A DNA stretch of 48,119 nucleotides from Treponema sp. (GTDB lineage Bacteria > Spirochaetota > Spirochaetia > Treponematales > Treponemataceae), in contig JAILIC010000085.1 of assembly GCA_024695475.1 (NCBI GenBank), positions 1 to 48,119 of the forward strand. The letters run 5' to 3'. The notes under the pieces are model-generated. The model worked only from the letters and a program-made list of their open reading frames with translations, was not told the DNA's origin and did not search any database. Position 1 is the first letter of the stretch. Each line of letters opens with the position of its first letter. Below are positions 34,864 through 45,389 of the stretch, piece after piece. Both the position numbers and the translations under genes were made by a program.

Positions 34864-35505
34864 ATGGAAAAGAAAGTCTATTCAGTCGATGGTAAAGAGC
34901 TGCGTACAATTACACTCGATGACAACGTATTCGGCCTCCCGGTAAATGAAGATGTCATTTATTACGCCATCAATAATGAATTAGCAAATAAACGTGTAGG
35001 AACTGCTTGCACAAAAACTCGTGCAGAAGTTCATGGCAGCAATGCTAAACCGTACAAACAGAAGGGTACTGGTCGTGCACGTCGTGGTGATAAAAAGTCA
35101 CCAATTACAGTTGGCGGTGGTACAATTTTTGGACCAAAACCAAGAGATTTTAGCTATGCTATTCCTAAAAAAGCAAAGCGCTTGGCTATGAAATCAATCC
35201 TGAGTCTTCAGGCTCAGAGTGATCGTCTAACTGTAGTAGAAGATTTTACTGTTGAAAGTGGAAAAACTAAGGATTTGGTAAAAATTCTTTCTAACTTTGC
35301 AAAAGATGAACGCACTGTCATTATTTTGAAAGATGATGATGCAAAGATTAAACAGGCTGGAAAAAATATCCCAAGTCTTTCTTTCCTTTCTTTTAACCGC
35401 TTGCGCGCTCATGATTTGTTCTACGGACGCAAGGTTATTATGTTGGAAACAGCAGCAAAGAATCTTTCGCAGTTTTATAATGCAGAAGAAAAGGAGGCTG
35501 AATAA
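34864..35505 (+). CDS. rplD: 50S ribosomal protein L4
   Basis: 213 residues. Extended loop with [14 protein letters not shown] (about 62-75) and [13 protein letters not shown] (about 83-95). Lines the exit tunnel. The stop overlaps the rplW start (TAATG). Confidence 0.97.
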   Translation: MEKKVYSVDGKELRTITLDDNVFGLPVNEDVIYYAINNELANKRVGTACTKTRAEVHGSNAKPYKQKGTGRARRGDKKSPITVGGGTIFGPKPRDFSYAIPKKAKRLAMKSILSLQAQSDRLTVVEDFTVESGKTKDLVKILSNFAKDERTVIILKDDDAKIKQAGKNIPSLSFLSFNRLRAHDLFYGRKVIMLETAAKNLSQFYNAEEKEAE

Positions 35506-35789
35506 TGTTAAATGAAGACATTATCATCAAGCCTGTGATTTCTGAAAAGGCTACAGCACTGCGTGATCAGGATAAGTATGTGTTTATCGTACATCCTGAA
35601 GCTACAAAGACACAGATTAAGGAAGCAGTTGCAAAACTTTTTAAAGTAAAAGTTGTTAACTGTACAACAATGAATGTAATGGGCAAAATGAAACGTCTTC
35701 GGGGGCGTCCTGGACGTACTGCTAGTTACAAAAAAGCTATCGTGCGTGTTGCACATGGCGAAACAATTAAGGTGTTCGAGGGCGCATAA
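35505..35789 (+). CDS. rplW: 50S ribosomal protein L23
   Basis: 94 residues. I-I-K-P-V-I-S-E-K-A (6-15) and V-N-x-x-x-M-G-K-M-K-R-L-R-G-R-P-G-R-T (about 55-72). Tunnel-exit docking protein for trigger factor and SRP. Confidence 0.96.
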   Translation: MLNEDIIIKPVISEKATALRDQDKYVFIVHPEATKTQIKEAVAKLFKVKVVNCTTMNVMGKMKRLRGRPGRTASYKKAIVRVAHGETIKVFEGA

Positions 35790-35820
35790 GCCCGCGACTG
35801 CGTAAATTAAGGGGAAAAAG

Positions 35821-36645
35821 ATGGCTCTTAAGATATTTAAGCCTATCACCGCAGGTACACGCACTCGTATAGACCTGGTCAAAAGTGAACTGACAACCGA
35901 TAAACCCGAAAAGACATTGGTGTCTGGTTTTCACAAAAACGGTGGACGTGGTGCTGGTGGTCGTATTTCTGTACGTCATCAGGGCGGCGGTCACAAAAGA
36001 CTGTATCGTACAATAGATTTTAAAAGAGATAAGCACGGTATTCCTGGAACAGTAAAGACAATTGAGTATGATCCAAACCGCAGTGCAAATATCGCTTTGA
36101 TTTTCTATGCAGATGGTGATAAACGGTATATTATTGCTCCAAAAGGTTTGACTGTTGGTCAAAAGATTATGGCTGGTGAAAATGCTACTCCAACTGTTGG
36201 AAATGCATTACCATTGGAAGCAATTCCAGTTGGTTTCACAGTACATAATATTGAGCTTACACTGGGACGTGGTGGTCAGCTTGTTCGCTCTGCTGGTGCT
36301 AGCGCATTGGTAGCTGCAAAAGAAGGTGATTACGTAACAATTCGTCTTCCTTCAAGTGAACTTCGCCGTGTTCATGGCAAATGTTATGCAACAATTGGTG
36401 TTGTTGGTAATGAAGATCATATGAACGTTCAGTATGGTAAAGCAGGTCACAAGAGATGGCTTGGTATTCGCCCTACAGTACGTGGTATGGCTATGAACCC
36501 TGTCGATCACCCTCTTGGTGGTGGTGAAGGCGCTGGTAAAGGACGTAACCCTGTTACTCCATGGGGACAGCCTTGTAAAGGTTATAAGACCCGCAACAAG
36601 CGGAAGACGTCAAGTAAATTTATTATTTCTCGTCGGAAGAAATAG
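35821..36645 (+). CDS. rplB: 50S ribosomal protein L2
   Basis: 274 residues. Family landmarks: [18 protein letters not shown] ([10 protein letters not shown] here, about 39-60) and [13 protein letters not shown] (about 223-235) with the peptidyl-transferase-proximal His. GGGGAAA ribosome-binding site. Confidence 0.98.
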   Translation: MALKIFKPITAGTRTRIDLVKSELTTDKPEKTLVSGFHKNGGRGAGGRISVRHQGGGHKRLYRTIDFKRDKHGIPGTVKTIEYDPNRSANIALIFYADGDKRYIIAPKGLTVGQKIMAGENATPTVGNALPLEAIPVGFTVHNIELTLGRGGQLVRSAGASALVAAKEGDYVTIRLPSSELRRVHGKCYATIGVVGNEDHMNVQYGKAGHKRWLGIRPTVRGMAMNPVDHPLGGGEGAGKGRNPVTPWGQPCKGYKTRNKRKTSSKFIISRRKK

Positions 36646-36664
36646 TGTTGCATAGGAGATAACG

Positions 36665-36946
36665 GTGTCTAGATCTGTTAAAAAAGGACCTTTTATTGAA
36701 AAGAGTCTTTATAAAAAGGTTACAGAAATGAACAAAGAAGCAGACAAGAAAATGATTAAAACATATTCTCGCTGCTCAACAATCATTCCAGAAATGGTTG
36801 GAAATACAATTTCTGTTTATAACGGCAAGTCATGGATTCCTGTATATGTTACAGAAAATTTGGTCGGTCACAAGCTGGGTGAATTTGCTCCAACACGTAC
36901 ATTCCGTGGTCATGGCGGCACTGATAAAAAAGCCGCTGCTAAATAA
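36665..36946 (+). CDS. rpsS: 30S ribosomal protein S19
   Basis: 93 residues with a GTG start at 36665 following [13 protein letters not shown] (3-10) and [16 protein letters not shown] (about 68-83) are diagnostic. Confidence 0.97.
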   Translation: MSRSVKKGPFIEKSLYKKVTEMNKEADKKMIKTYSRCSTIIPEMVGNTISVYNGKSWIPVYVTENLVGHKLGEFAPTRTFRGHGGTDKKAAAK

Positions 36947-36959
36947 ATAGGTGGATATT

Positions 36960-37316
36960 ATGACTGTAAAGAAAGGTTATGTAGCCACAACAAAGTTCCT
37001 TATTGCATCTCCTACAAAGGTTCGCCCTGTAGCTCATGTAATTAATCAAAAGTCCTGTTCGGAAGCTATGGCAATTCTTTCGTATATGCCACAGAAAGGT
37101 GCTCGTCTTATTCGTAGCACTCTTAAGTCTGCTGTTGCAAATGCATTGAATGCTAATAACAAACTGGATGAAGATATGCTCTATGTTAAGGAAATTCGTA
37201 TTGACGAAGGTCCAAGACTGAAGAGAGTATGGTTCCGCGCTCGCGGCCGTGCTGATCAGCTCTTAAAACGTATGTGTCATATTACTGTAGTAGTTGACGA
37301 AAAGGCGGGGGAATAA
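36960..37316 (+). CDS. rplV: 50S ribosomal protein L22
   Basis: 118 residues from the ATG at 36960 (AGGTGG upstream); a GTG three codons earlier overlaps the ribosome-binding site and is less likely. S-P-T-K-V-R-P-V near 17-24 and the beta-hairpin G-P-x-L-K-R-x-W-x-R-A-R-G-R (about 86-99) that reaches into the exit tunnel. Confidence 0.97.
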   Translation: MTVKKGYVATTKFLIASPTKVRPVAHVINQKSCSEAMAILSYMPQKGARLIRSTLKSAVANALNANNKLDEDMLYVKEIRIDEGPRLKRVWFRARGRADQLLKRMCHITVVVDEKAGE

Positions 37317-37317
37317 A

Positions 37318-38079
37318 GTGGGTCAGAAAGTAAGTCCTATTGGTCTACGTCTTGGAGTTAACAAGACTTGGCAGTCTCGTTGGTATGCATCTCCTCGTGA
37401 GTATGCTGACTTGGTTTTGGAAGATATTAAGATTCGTAAGCTCGTTTCTGAAGCTCCAGAATGCAAGAACGCTGATATTGCCGAAATTGAAATCATTCGT
37501 CATCCACAGCGAGTTACTATTGTTATTCATACAGCTCGCCCTGGAGTTATCATTGGTGTAAAAGGCGCCACAATCGAAAAGATTAGCGCTGATATCCAGA
37601 AGCACCTTACAAAGAAAGTACAGATCAAAATTAAAGAGATCAAACGTGCTGATGTAAATGCTTCCCTTATTGCACAGAATGTCGGACGTCAGCTTATTAG
37701 CCGTGGTTCGTTCCGCAAGGCTCTGAAACAGTCTACTAGCAACGCTATGCGTGCTGGTGCACAGGGTATTAAAATCCGTCTTTCAGGTCGTCTTGGTGGT
37801 GCTGATATGACACGTGCTGAAGAGCATAAGGAAGGTCGTGTACCTCTTCATACTCTTCGTGCAGATATTGATTATGGTACTTATGAAGCTCTTACAACAT
37901 ACGGTAAAATCGGTGTTAAAGTATGGGTTTACAATGGTATGAATTATGGTCACGAGCAGAACGAAGATGCAGGTCAGTTGGTAAGAAAACCTCGTCATGA
38001 ACGTGGTAACAAATCAAATGATCAGGCTAAGTCTGCTGAAAACACCTCCGACGTTGCAGAAAAATCTTCAAGGAGTTAG
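37318..38079 (+). CDS. rpsC: 30S ribosomal protein S3
   Basis: 253 residues from a GTG at 37318, one base after the rplV stop; the first residues [12 protein letters not shown] fix this start. KH domain with G-V-I-I-G-V-K-G (about 77-84; the GxxG loop is G-V-K-G). C-terminal G-R-L-G-G-A-x-M/T-R and G-V-K-V-W-V/I-Y. A ~35-residue polar tail (Asn, Ser, Asp, Lys) extends the end. Confidence 0.97.
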   Translation: MGQKVSPIGLRLGVNKTWQSRWYASPREYADLVLEDIKIRKLVSEAPECKNADIAEIEIIRHPQRVTIVIHTARPGVIIGVKGATIEKISADIQKHLTKKVQIKIKEIKRADVNASLIAQNVGRQLISRGSFRKALKQSTSNAMRAGAQGIKIRLSGRLGGADMTRAEEHKEGRVPLHTLRADIDYGTYEALTTYGKIGVKVWVYNGMNYGHEQNEDAGQLVRKPRHERGNKSNDQAKSAENTSDVAEKSSRS

Positions 38080-38082
38080 TCT

Positions 38083-38502
38083 ATGCCACTTAGTCCTAAA
38101 AGAGTAATTCACCGTAAGGTGCAGCGTGGTAGAACAAAAGGTTTTGCTACACGTGATAATAATATTGATTTTGGTGATATAGCTCTGGTTGCTATGGAAC
38201 CAATCTGGCTTGATGCTAAAGTTATTGAAGCAGCTCGTGTTGCTATCAATCGTAAACTTGAGCGTAAAGGACAGGTTTGGATTCGTGTTTTCCCAGATAA
38301 GCCAATTTCTAGAAAACCTGCAGAAGTTCGTATGGGTAAGGGTAAAGGTGCTCCAGCATTCTGGGCTGCTAATATCAAACCTGGTATGATTTTATTTGAG
38401 ATTGGTGGAGTTGACATCAAGGTTGCTGAACAGGCATTACACCTTGCAAGTAGCAAACTTCCAATTATTACTAAGATAGCTTTTAAGCCGGTACAAGCAT
38501 AG
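38083..38502 (+). CDS. rplP: 50S ribosomal protein L16
   Basis: 139 residues. M-L/P-x-P-K-R start; R-V-F-P-D-K-P-I-S-R-K-P (about 68-79) and R-M-G-K-G-K-G-A-P (about 84-92). Binds near the A-site tRNA. 3 nt after the rpsC stop. Confidence 0.97.
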   Translation: MPLSPKRVIHRKVQRGRTKGFATRDNNIDFGDIALVAMEPIWLDAKVIEAARVAINRKLERKGQVWIRVFPDKPISRKPAEVRMGKGKGAPAFWAANIKPGMILFEIGGVDIKVAEQALHLASSKLPIITKIAFKPVQA

Positions 38503-38512
38503 GAGGAATAAG

Positions 38513-38722
38513 ATGGCTAAATCAAAGAAAACAGATAAAGAACTGTCTTATGCTGAATTGGTTGCACAGCGCGATGAGCTGAAAAGAAAATACATGGATT
38601 TACGTTTTCAAATGATAATATCTCATGTAGATAACCCAATGCAGAAACGTACCATGCGTCGTGAAATCGCACGCTTGAATACGTTTATCCAGCAGAAAGA
38701 AACTGCTGGAGCAAACAAGTAG
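38513..38722 (+). CDS. rpmC: 50S ribosomal protein L29
   Basis: 69 residues, two-helix protein with E-L-x-x-x-R-x-E-L (about 13-23) and the R-R-E-I-A-R-L-N-T near 49-57. AGGAGGAA ribosome-binding site. Confidence 0.93.
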   Translation: MAKSKKTDKELSYAELVAQRDELKRKYMDLRFQMIISHVDNPMQKRTMRREIARLNTFIQQKETAGANK

Positions 38723-38732
38723 GAGCTGACCC

Positions 38733-39008
38733 GTGGAAGAACAGGCTGTTAAGACTGCTAAAGCTACGAAACTTTCTCTTGTAGGTATTGTTACTAGCGA
38801 TAAGATGGATAAGACTATTGTTGTAACAGTTTCTACAAAGCGAATGGACCAGCTTTATAAGAAATATGTAACACAGACCAAGAAATGCAAGGCTCACGAT
38901 GAAAAGAATGAAGCTCACATTGGTGACACAGTTCGTATCGTTGAGAGTCGCCCGCTTAGCAAAGAAAAATGCTGGCGTTTGGTTGAAATCATTGAACGTG
39001 CAAAATAA
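38733..39008 (+). CDS. rpsQ: 30S ribosomal protein S17
   Basis: 91 residues with a GTG start at 38733. OB-fold with [14 protein letters not shown] (about 18-31), K-A-H-D-E and [13 protein letters not shown] (about 65-77). A short N-terminal extension of about 12 residues. Confidence 0.96.
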   Translation: MEEQAVKTAKATKLSLVGIVTSDKMDKTIVVTVSTKRMDQLYKKYVTQTKKCKAHDEKNEAHIGDTVRIVESRPLSKEKCWRLVEIIERAK

Positions 39009-39025
39009 GTGAAGGAGTAATTGAA

Positions 39026-39394
39026 ATGCTGCAGATGCAATCAAATATGACTGTTGCTGATAACTCTGGTGCTAAAATCGTTCAGTGTATCAAAGTACTG
39101 GGCGGTACACATCGCCGCTATGCAGGTATTGGTGACGTAGTTGTTGTAGCTGTAAAGGAAGCAATTCCTACATCTACTATTAAAAAGGGTTCTATTGAAA
39201 AGGCTGTTATTGTTCGCCTTTCAAAAGAATATCGTCGTCCTGATGGAACTTATATTAGATTTGATGATAACGCTTGTGTTATTATCGATGAAAATAAGAA
39301 CCCAAAGGGAAAACGTATTTTTGGCCCTGTAGCTCGTGAGCTTCGTGATATGGATTATATGAAGATCATTTCACTGGCTCCGGAAGTTCTTTAA
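39026..39394 (+). CDS. rplN: 50S ribosomal protein L14
   Basis: 122 residues, standard. [11 protein letters not shown] (about 12-22) and [10 protein letters not shown] (about 37-46), ending with S-L-A-P-E-V-L. Confidence 0.98.
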   Translation: MLQMQSNMTVADNSGAKIVQCIKVLGGTHRRYAGIGDVVVVAVKEAIPTSTIKKGSIEKAVIVRLSKEYRRPDGTYIRFDDNACVIIDENKNPKGKRIFGPVARELRDMDYMKIISLAPEVL

Positions 39395-39406
39395 GGAGCG
39401 ATTGAC

Positions 39407-39721
39407 ATGGACAAGAAATTTAAAATCCATAAGGATGACACTGTACAGGTTATCGCTGGAAAAGATAAAGGAAAACGTGGTACAGTAGTACGCATTTTGT
39501 CTAAAAAGGATGCAGTTATTGTATCAGGTGTAAACATTGTCAAGAAAGCAATGAAGAAACGTTCTCAGCAGGATCAAGGTGGCATTGCCGAAATTGAAGC
39601 TCCTCTGAATATTTCTAATGTAGCGATCGTATGTAAAAAATGCGGTCCTACTAAGATTGGTTATAAGCTTGACGGCGACAAGAAAATTCGTGTTTGCCGT
39701 AAATGTGGAGAAACTCTGTAA
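39407..39721 (+). CDS. rplX: 50S ribosomal protein L24, zinc-ribbon form
   Basis: 104 residues. KOW motif [13 protein letters not shown] (about 10-22). The C-terminus has a C-x2-C pair (V-C-K-K-C-G, about 76-80) and a second C-x2-C (R-V-C-R-K-C-G, about 97-101), so it is the zinc-carrying version. The stop overlaps the rplE start. Confidence 0.97.
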   Translation: MDKKFKIHKDDTVQVIAGKDKGKRGTVVRILSKKDAVIVSGVNIVKKAMKKRSQQDQGGIAEIEAPLNISNVAIVCKKCGPTKIGYKLDGDKKIRVCRKCGETL

Positions 39722-40272
39722 TGGATAATTACGTACCCCGGCTTAAGAAAGTCTATAAGGACACTATCGCCAAAGAACTCTTCAAAGAGTTAGGTTATAC
39801 TTCAACCATGCAGATTCCTGCAGTCAAAAAGATTGTAGTAAGCATGGGTGTTGGCGAAGCTCTCACCAATAAGAAACTCCTTGATGCCGCTGTTACTGAC
39901 CTTACACAAATAACAGGTCAGCACGCGGTTAAAACAAAGGCAAGGAAGAGTATTGCTAACTTTAAACTGCGTGAGGGCAATGAGGTTGGTGCAATGGTAA
40001 CTTTGAGAGGAAACATCATGTATGAATTCCTTGATCGTCTTATCAATGTAGCACTTCCTCGTGTTAAGGATTTCCGTGGTATCAAAGCTACTGGCTTTGA
40101 TGGTCATGGTAATTTTTCTCTTGGTATTACAGAACAGATTATCTTCCCGGAAATCGACTTTGATAAAATTACAAAGATTTCCGGCCTGAACATCACAATT
40201 GTAACTAGTGCTAAGACGGATAATGAAGCCCGTGCTTTGCTTGCCAAGTTCAATATGCCTTTCCGGAAATAA
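39721..40272 (+). CDS. rplE: 50S ribosomal protein L5
   Basis: 183 residues from the ATG at 39721 (TAATG overlap with rplX); the open frame runs 18 bases further upstream. [13 protein letters not shown] (about 33-45), [13 protein letters not shown] (about 75-87). Contacts 5S rRNA and P-site tRNA. Confidence 0.97.
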   Translation: MDNYVPRLKKVYKDTIAKELFKELGYTSTMQIPAVKKIVVSMGVGEALTNKKLLDAAVTDLTQITGQHAVKTKARKSIANFKLREGNEVGAMVTLRGNIMYEFLDRLINVALPRVKDFRGIKATGFDGHGNFSLGITEQIIFPEIDFDKITKISGLNITIVTSAKTDNEARALLAKFNMPFRK

Positions 40273-40283
40273 GTGAGGAGTTC

Positions 40284-40469
40284 ATGGCTAAGAAATCAAT
40301 GATAATCAAGGCGAACCGCACTCCAAAATATAGCACCAGACGTTATAATCGGTGCAAGATCTGTGGTCGCCCACGCGGATATCTTCGTAAGTATAAGATG
40401 TGTCGTCTTTGCTTCCGTAAGTTAGCTAGTGAAGGCCTGTTGCCAGGCGTCACAAAATCCAGCTGGTAG
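40284..40469 (+). CDS. rpsN: 30S ribosomal protein S14 type Z
   Basis: 61 residues; zinc ligands in C-K-I-C-G-R-P-R-G and C-R-L-C-F-R-K (C-x2-C-x12-C-x2-C), i.e. the short zinc form, which replaces the 100-residue proteobacterial type. GAGGAG ribosome-binding site. Confidence 0.98.
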   Translation: MAKKSMIIKANRTPKYSTRRYNRCKICGRPRGYLRKYKMCRLCFRKLASEGLLPGVTKSSW

Positions 40470-40486
40470 AATGGTAGGAGATAAAA

Positions 40487-40885
40487 ATGAGTGCATCAGA
40501 TCCCGTAGCAGATATGCTTACTAAGATCCGGAATGCGGCACAGGCCCGCCACGAAAAAGTAGATGTTTCTACATCCAAGCTTAAGCTGGAAATCGTGAAG
40601 ATCCTGAAAACTGAAGGTTTTATCAAAAACTTTAAGAAAGTTCAGGATGAAGGTCACAGCATTATCCGTATCTTCTTGAAATATGATGAGTTGAACAATT
40701 CTGTAATCCATGGTCTTGAGAAAATCTCAACACCTGGACGTCGTGTTTACTCAGGTTATAAAGATATGCCACGTGTTTATAACGGTTATGGCATTGTTAT
40801 TGTTTCAACATCTTCTGGTGTTACAACCGGTCGCAAGGCTAAAGAGAAGATGGTTGGCGGCGAGCTCGTCTGCTCTATTTGGTAG
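40487..40885 (+). CDS. rpsH: 30S ribosomal protein S8
   Basis: 132 residues. [13 protein letters not shown] (5-17) and the closing [11 protein letters not shown] (about 103-113), then G-G-E-L-V-C-S-I-W. Confidence 0.98.
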   Translation: MSASDPVADMLTKIRNAAQARHEKVDVSTSKLKLEIVKILKTEGFIKNFKKVQDEGHSIIRIFLKYDELNNSVIHGLEKISTPGRRVYSGYKDMPRVYNGYGIVIVSTSSGVTTGRKAKEKMVGGELVCSIW

Positions 40886-40897
40886 TAGGAGGTTAAC

Positions 40898-41437
40898 ATG
40901 TCTAAATTAGGTAAACTTCCTGTAGAAATCCCAGCAGGCGTAACTGTAACTGTAGCTGATAACTTGGTGACTGTAAAAGGTCCTAAAGGCGAGTTGAAGC
41001 AGGATTTTACAAAATTTGTTACTATTGAAGTAAAAGGTAATGAAGTTATTGTTACCCCTGTTGATGATTCAAAGGCTGCTAATTCAGCTCATGGCTTGTA
41101 TCGTAATTTAATTCATAACATGGTTGTTGGTGTAACTGCAGGATTTTCTAAGACTCTTGTTATTACAGGTGTTGGTTATCGTGCAGAAGTACAAGGAAAG
41201 AACTTGGTTATGAACCTTGGATTCTCTAATGATTTTATTGCTGTTATTCCAGAAGGATTGACAGTTACAGCTGATGCTCAGGGTAAGGTAACTATCTCTG
41301 GCATTAACAAACAGCAGGTTGGAGAATTTAGTGCAGAACTTCGTAGCTTGCGTAAACCTGAGCCTTATAAGGGTAAGGGTATACGTTATGAGACAGAAGT
41401 CATCAGACGTAAAGTCGGTAAGACTGGTGTTAAATAA
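40898..41437 (+). CDS. rplF: 50S ribosomal protein L6
   Basis: 179 residues. Two L6 repeats; V-K-G-P-K-G-E-L (27-34) and the signature [11 protein letters not shown] (about 153-163). GAGG ribosome-binding site. Confidence 0.98.
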   Translation: MSKLGKLPVEIPAGVTVTVADNLVTVKGPKGELKQDFTKFVTIEVKGNEVIVTPVDDSKAANSAHGLYRNLIHNMVVGVTAGFSKTLVITGVGYRAEVQGKNLVMNLGFSNDFIAVIPEGLTVTADAQGKVTISGINKQQVGEFSAELRSLRKPEPYKGKGIRYETEVIRRKVGKTGVK

Positions 41438-41448
41438 GGTGTAGTTGT

Positions 41449-41811
41449 ATGTTTAAGAAATTGAATGACAAACAAAGAAAACGTCTGCACAGAAAGATTC
41501 ACATTCGTAAATCTATTTATGGAACTGCAGAACGTCCACGTATGACTGTAACACGCAGTAACTGCAACCTGTACGTACAGGTAATCGATGATGACGAGGG
41601 TAAAACTCTTGCTTCTATCTCAACTCTTGAAAAAGAATTTGCTAACCTGAAGCCTAATACTGAAGGTGCTGCAAAGTTGGGAGAGGCTCTGGGTGCACGT
41701 CTTAAAGATAAAAAAATTACAACTGTAGTTTTTGACCGCAATGGTTATCTTTATCATGGTGTTGTAAAAGCCCTTGCTGATGGAACCCGTAAAGCCGGGA
41801 TCGTATTCTAG
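41449..41811 (+). CDS. rplR: 50S ribosomal protein L18
   Basis: 120 residues. [20 protein letters not shown] (about 29-48) and [10 protein letters not shown] (about 95-104). 5S rRNA binding. Confidence 0.97.
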   Translation: MFKKLNDKQRKRLHRKIHIRKSIYGTAERPRMTVTRSNCNLYVQVIDDDEGKTLASISTLEKEFANLKPNTEGAAKLGEALGARLKDKKITTVVFDRNGYLYHGVVKALADGTRKAGIVF

Positions 41812-41819
41812 GAGAGGCT

Positions 41820-42335
41820 ATGGATCACCAGAAGAATTTTGACAAAGAGCCAAAAGAAAAAGAGTTCGTTGAAAAACTGGTTAAACTTAATCGTACTGCT
41901 AAAGTAGTAAAGGGTGGTCGCCGTTTTTCATTTGCAGCTCTTACAGTTGTAGGAGATCAGAAAGGTCGTGTTGGTTACGGATTTGGTAAAGCTAATGACG
42001 TAACAGAAGCTATTAAGAAGAGTATTGATCGTGCTAAGAGAAACCTTGTGGTAATGCCAGTTAAAAATGGTACTATTCCACATGAAATTCTTGGTAAGTA
42101 TAAGAGCTCATCTGTGCTTTTGAAACCTGCTTGCTCAGGTACTGGTATCATCGCTGGTGGTGCAGTACGTGCAATTATGGATGCAGCAGGTGCAACCGAT
42201 GTTCTTTCAAAGTCTATCGGATCAAGTTCTGCAGTAAATGTAGTGCGTGCAACTTTTGATGCAATTAATCATATGATGAATGCTCGTTCTGTTGCACAGA
42301 ACAGAGGTAAAACTCTGGATGAGATGTGGGGTTAA
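41820..42335 (+). CDS. rpsE: 30S ribosomal protein S5
   Basis: 171 residues. G-R-R-F-S-F-A-A-L-T-V-V-G-D (about 38-51), G-R-V-G-Y-G-F-G-K-A and G-T-G-I-I-A-G-G (about 113-120). Confidence 0.98.
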   Translation: MDHQKNFDKEPKEKEFVEKLVKLNRTAKVVKGGRRFSFAALTVVGDQKGRVGYGFGKANDVTEAIKKSIDRAKRNLVVMPVKNGTIPHEILGKYKSSSVLLKPACSGTGIIAGGAVRAIMDAAGATDVLSKSIGSSSAVNVVRATFDAINHMMNARSVAQNRGKTLDEMWG

Positions 42336-42338
42336 TCT

Positions 42339-42524
42339 ATGGCTAAAAAACTTAAGATTACTCTTGTTAAAAGTACTATCGGTCAGAAACCTGATAAAGT
42401 TGCTACAGTACGTAGCTTGGGTCTGAAAAAGTTAAATTCAGTTGTTGAACATGAAGACAACGCATCTATTCGTGGAATGGTTGCAAATGTTTCACATCTG
42501 GTAACTGTTGAGGAGATGAAATAA
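42339..42524 (+). CDS. rpmD: 50S ribosomal protein L30
   Basis: 61 residues. [10 protein letters not shown] (5-14), then L-G-L-x-K-L-N-x-V-V-E-H (about 28-39). 3 nt after rpsE; its stop overlaps the rplO start. Confidence 0.95.
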   Translation: MAKKLKITLVKSTIGQKPDKVATVRSLGLKKLNSVVEHEDNASIRGMVANVSHLVTVEEMK

Positions 42525-43012
42525 TGGCAGATTACAATCCAGTTTTGAGTGCTCCTGAGGGAGCAAACAAAAAGAAGAGAATCGTTGGCCGTGGTTCATC
42601 TTCTGGTCGTGGTACAACAGCAGGACGTGGTAATAAAGGACAGCAGTCTCGTTCTGGCGGAAAAGTTTACGTCGGATTCGAGGGTGGTCAAATGCCTTTG
42701 TATCGTCGTCTGGCTCAGAAAGGTTTTTCTAACTATCCTTACAAGAAGGAATATGTTGTTTTGAACGTTTCTGATCTTGAAGCTAAATTTGCTGATGGTG
42801 AAACTGTTGATCGCGTTTCATTGAATGCTAAAGGTTTGTTAAAAACTGATGCAGCAAATATTAAAGTGCTTGGTGATGGAGAAATCACCAAGAAGCTTAC
42901 AGTTGCTGTTGATAAAGTATCAAAGTCTGCAAAAGAGAAAATCGAAAAAGCAGGCGGTACTGTAACAGTAAAGGCTCCTTTGGAACCAAAAGCAAAAAAA
43001 GCAAAAAAATAA
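42524..43012 (+). CDS. rplO: 50S ribosomal protein L15
   Basis: 162 residues. Gly/Arg-rich N-terminus [15 protein letters not shown] (about 23-37), then [10 protein letters not shown] (about 54-63). It ends in a lysine/alanine-rich tail. 15 nt before secY. Confidence 0.97.
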   Translation: MADYNPVLSAPEGANKKKRIVGRGSSSGRGTTAGRGNKGQQSRSGGKVYVGFEGGQMPLYRRLAQKGFSNYPYKKEYVVLNVSDLEAKFADGETVDRVSLNAKGLLKTDAANIKVLGDGEITKKLTVAVDKVSKSAKEKIEKAGGTVTVKAPLEPKAKKAKK

Positions 43013-43027
43013 AAAACGGGGACAGAA

Positions 43028-44362
43028 ATGGCAAGCAATTCAATCGTAAATATGTTCAAGGTTAAAGAGTTACGTGATCGTATTCTCTTTACTTTTATTG
43101 TCCTTGCTGTTTTCCGTTTAGGAAGCGTTCTAACTATACCTGGTATTGATGCTAGTGTACTGTTGGGCTATTTCGATAATCTGGCAAAGCAGAATAAAAA
43201 TGCTTTTGCCAGTTATATGGACTTCTTTGTTGGAGGTGCATTCTCTAATTTCTCTATTTTTATGTTGGGTGTTATGCCCTACATTTCAATGCAGATTATT
43301 ATGCAACTTGCACTTATCATTTTCCCCTCTCTGAAAAGAGTAGTACAGGAAGATGGTGGCCAGCAAAAGATTTCCTCTTGGACTCGAATGGGTACAGTTG
43401 TTGTCTGTCTTATTCAGTCTTTGGCCGTAACAGTTTACGCAGAAAGTATTCCTGGTTGTATAGTTTTGGACAATAATCTTATGTTCAAACTGCTTGCTAT
43501 GTTGACGGTTACTACCGGATCTATGGTAACAATTTGGTTGGGTGATCAGATTACGGGTCATGGTATCGGTAATGGTATTTCTATGCTGTTGTTTGCCGGT
43601 ATTGTTGCACGTCTTCCTCACGCAGTTATTGAACTTTTTGACAAGGTACAAAACGAAGGTTTGAACATCGTTTTTGTTATTGTCGTGTTTGTTATGTTCT
43701 TGGGAATTATTGGTTTTGTAGTTTTCGAAGAACGTGGCGAAAGAAAAATTCCTGTTCATTATGCAAAACGTGTAGTGGGCAGAAAAATGTATGGTGGTCA
43801 ACCTACCTATCTTCCATTTAAGATTAATCCATCAAATGTTATTCCTGTAATTTTTGCATCTTCGTTTTTAACATTTCCTTTGCAGATTATATCTAGTTTT
43901 GGAAACAATCAAAATTCAGCACGTTGGGTTGGTAAACTCTCAGCTATCCTGACACCTACTGGATTTTGGTATAATTTTCTTATGGTGATTCTTATTATAT
44001 TCTTTGCTTACTTCTACACTCAGGTAACTCTGAACCCCACAGAAATCGCAAAGACTATAAGAGAAAATGGTGGATCAATTCCTGGTATCCGTACCAATAA
44101 CACCGAAGAACATTTACAGTGGGTTTTGAATCGCCTTGTATTACCGGGTTCCTTGTTCTTGGCAGCAATTGCTGTCTTGCCAACAATCATCCAGAACTTA
44201 TTTAAGTTCCCACAGTCAATTTCAATGTTGATGGGTGGTACATCTTTAATAATTATGGTTGGTGTTGACCTTGATACAATGAGTCAGGTTGAAGCTCTTT
44301 TAAGAATGCATCATCAAGATGGATTGGTTAAAAAGGGCAAAATTAGGTCACGAAATCTGTAG
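43028..44362 (+). CDS. secY: Preprotein translocase subunit SecY
   Basis: 444 residues with ten hydrophobic segments. Signature near the plug, G-G-A-F-S-N-F-S-I-F-M-L-G-V-M-P-Y-I; later L-N-P-T-E-I-A-x-x-I-R-E-N-G-G-S-I-P-G-I-R (about 336-356). Pairs with SecE (encoded at 19889). Not followed by adk, map or infA here. Confidence 0.98.
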   Translation: MASNSIVNMFKVKELRDRILFTFIVLAVFRLGSVLTIPGIDASVLLGYFDNLAKQNKNAFASYMDFFVGGAFSNFSIFMLGVMPYISMQIIMQLALIIFPSLKRVVQEDGGQQKISSWTRMGTVVVCLIQSLAVTVYAESIPGCIVLDNNLMFKLLAMLTVTTGSMVTIWLGDQITGHGIGNGISMLLFAGIVARLPHAVIELFDKVQNEGLNIVFVIVVFVMFLGIIGFVVFEERGERKIPVHYAKRVVGRKMYGGQPTYLPFKINPSNVIPVIFASSFLTFPLQIISSFGNNQNSARWVGKLSAILTPTGFWYNFLMVILIIFFAYFYTQVTLNPTEIAKTIRENGGSIPGIRTNNTEEHLQWVLNRLVLPGSLFLAAIAVLPTIIQNLFKFPQSISMLMGGTSLIIMVGVDLDTMSQVEALLRMHHQDGLVKKGKIRSRNL

Positions 44363-44401
44363 AAATTTTGTGAATACCTCTAGAACAACATATGGAATAT
44401 G

Positions 44402-44458
44402 TGTTATATTATTTGCTACCGGATTGTAGCTCATTGCGAGTTGCCATGATTCGGTAGT
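44402..44458 (+). promoter_or_regulatory. Extended -10 promoter candidate and hairpin before rpmJ
   Basis: TGT-TATATT (44402-44410) is an extended -10 element without a good -35. It is followed by a 9-bp stem (44416-44424 with 44450-44458) enclosing a second hairpin. Together they may start and regulate an rpmJ-rpsM-rpsK-rpsD-rpoA-rplQ unit. A short AACATAT/ATATGTGTT repeat precedes it. Confidence 0.4.
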
Positions 44459-44482
44459 AAACGCATTTCCAGGGGGACTTTT

Positions 44483-44596
44483 ATGAAAGTACGAACCAGC
44501 GTAAAGCCTATCTGCGATAAGTGTAAGGTTATCAAAAGAGGCGGTGTTATCCGTATCATTTGTTCAAATCCTAAACATAAGCAGAGACAGGGTTAA
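44483..44596 (+). CDS. rpmJ: 50S ribosomal protein L36
   Basis: 37 residues. [19 protein letters not shown] with C-x2-C, then [12 protein letters not shown], i.e. the zinc form with C3H ligands. AGGGGG ribosome-binding site. Starts the alpha-type cluster. Confidence 0.98.
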   Translation: MKVRTSVKPICDKCKVIKRGGVIRIICSNPKHKQRQG

Positions 44597-44606
44597 GGAG
44601 TAACTG

Positions 44607-44978
44607 ATGGCTCGAATTGCGGGAGTTGACCTCCCTAATAAACATGTCGTTGTCGCTTTAACTTACGTTTTTGGTATTGGTCGTTCTTCAGCTGAAGCAA
44701 TTTGTGAAAAAACAAAGATTAATCCTTCAGCTATGATGAATGATCTTTCAAATGATGATTTGGCCAAGCTTCGTGAAGTTATCGACAAAGAATACAAAGT
44801 TGAAGGACGTCTTCGCACAGAAATTGGTCTCAATATTAAACGTCTTATGGATATTGGCTGCTATCGCGGTCTTCGTCATCGTAAGGGCTTGCCAGTTCGT
44901 GGTCAGCGTACTCGTACAAATGCACGTACACGAAAGGGTAAGAAGAAGACTGTTGCTAACAAGAAGAAGGCAGTCTAA
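44607..44978 (+). CDS. rpsM: 30S ribosomal protein S13
   Basis: 123 residues. R-I-A-G-V-D-L-P (3-10) and [25 protein letters not shown] near the C-terminus. Basic lysine-rich tail. Confidence 0.98.
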   Translation: MARIAGVDLPNKHVVVALTYVFGIGRSSAEAICEKTKINPSAMMNDLSNDDLAKLREVIDKEYKVEGRLRTEIGLNIKRLMDIGCYRGLRHRKGLPVRGQRTRTNARTRKGKKKTVANKKKAV

Positions 44979-44993
44979 GACGGAGGTAAGTAA

Positions 44994-45374
44994 TTGGCTA
45001 CTGTAAAGAAGAGAAAAGAGAAGAAGAGTGTCTACGAAGGTAAAGTATACATTCAGGCAACCTTCAATAATACTATTGTCACTATTACCGACCTGAACGG
45101 AAATACTCTTTCTTGGGCTTCTTCAGGCGGACTTGGTTTCCGTGGAGCAAAAAAATCTACTCCGTTTGCAGCACAGACTGTTGCTGAAACAGCTGTTCAG
45201 AAAGCTGTAAGTTATGGTTTGCGTGAAGTTCACGTTTACGTGAAAGGTCCAGGAATGGGTCGTGAAAATGCTATCCGTTCTTTGGGTTCTTTGGGATTAA
45301 AAGTAAAGTCAATTTCTGATATTACTCCAATCCCACACAACGGATGTCGCCCACGTAAAACACGCCGCATGTAA
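44994..45374 (+). CDS. rpsK: 30S ribosomal protein S11
   Basis: 126 residues. The start is a TTG at 44994 after CGGAGG; no ATG or GTG lies suitably nearby. [12 protein letters not shown] (about 24-35), the [21 protein letters not shown] region, and the end [12 protein letters not shown]. Confidence 0.97.
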   Translation: MATVKKRKEKKSVYEGKVYIQATFNNTIVTITDLNGNTLSWASSGGLGFRGAKKSTPFAAQTVAETAVQKAVSYGLREVHVYVKGPGMGRENAIRSLGSLGLKVKSISDITPIPHNGCRPRKTRRM

Positions 45375-45389
45375 GGAGACAACTAAGAA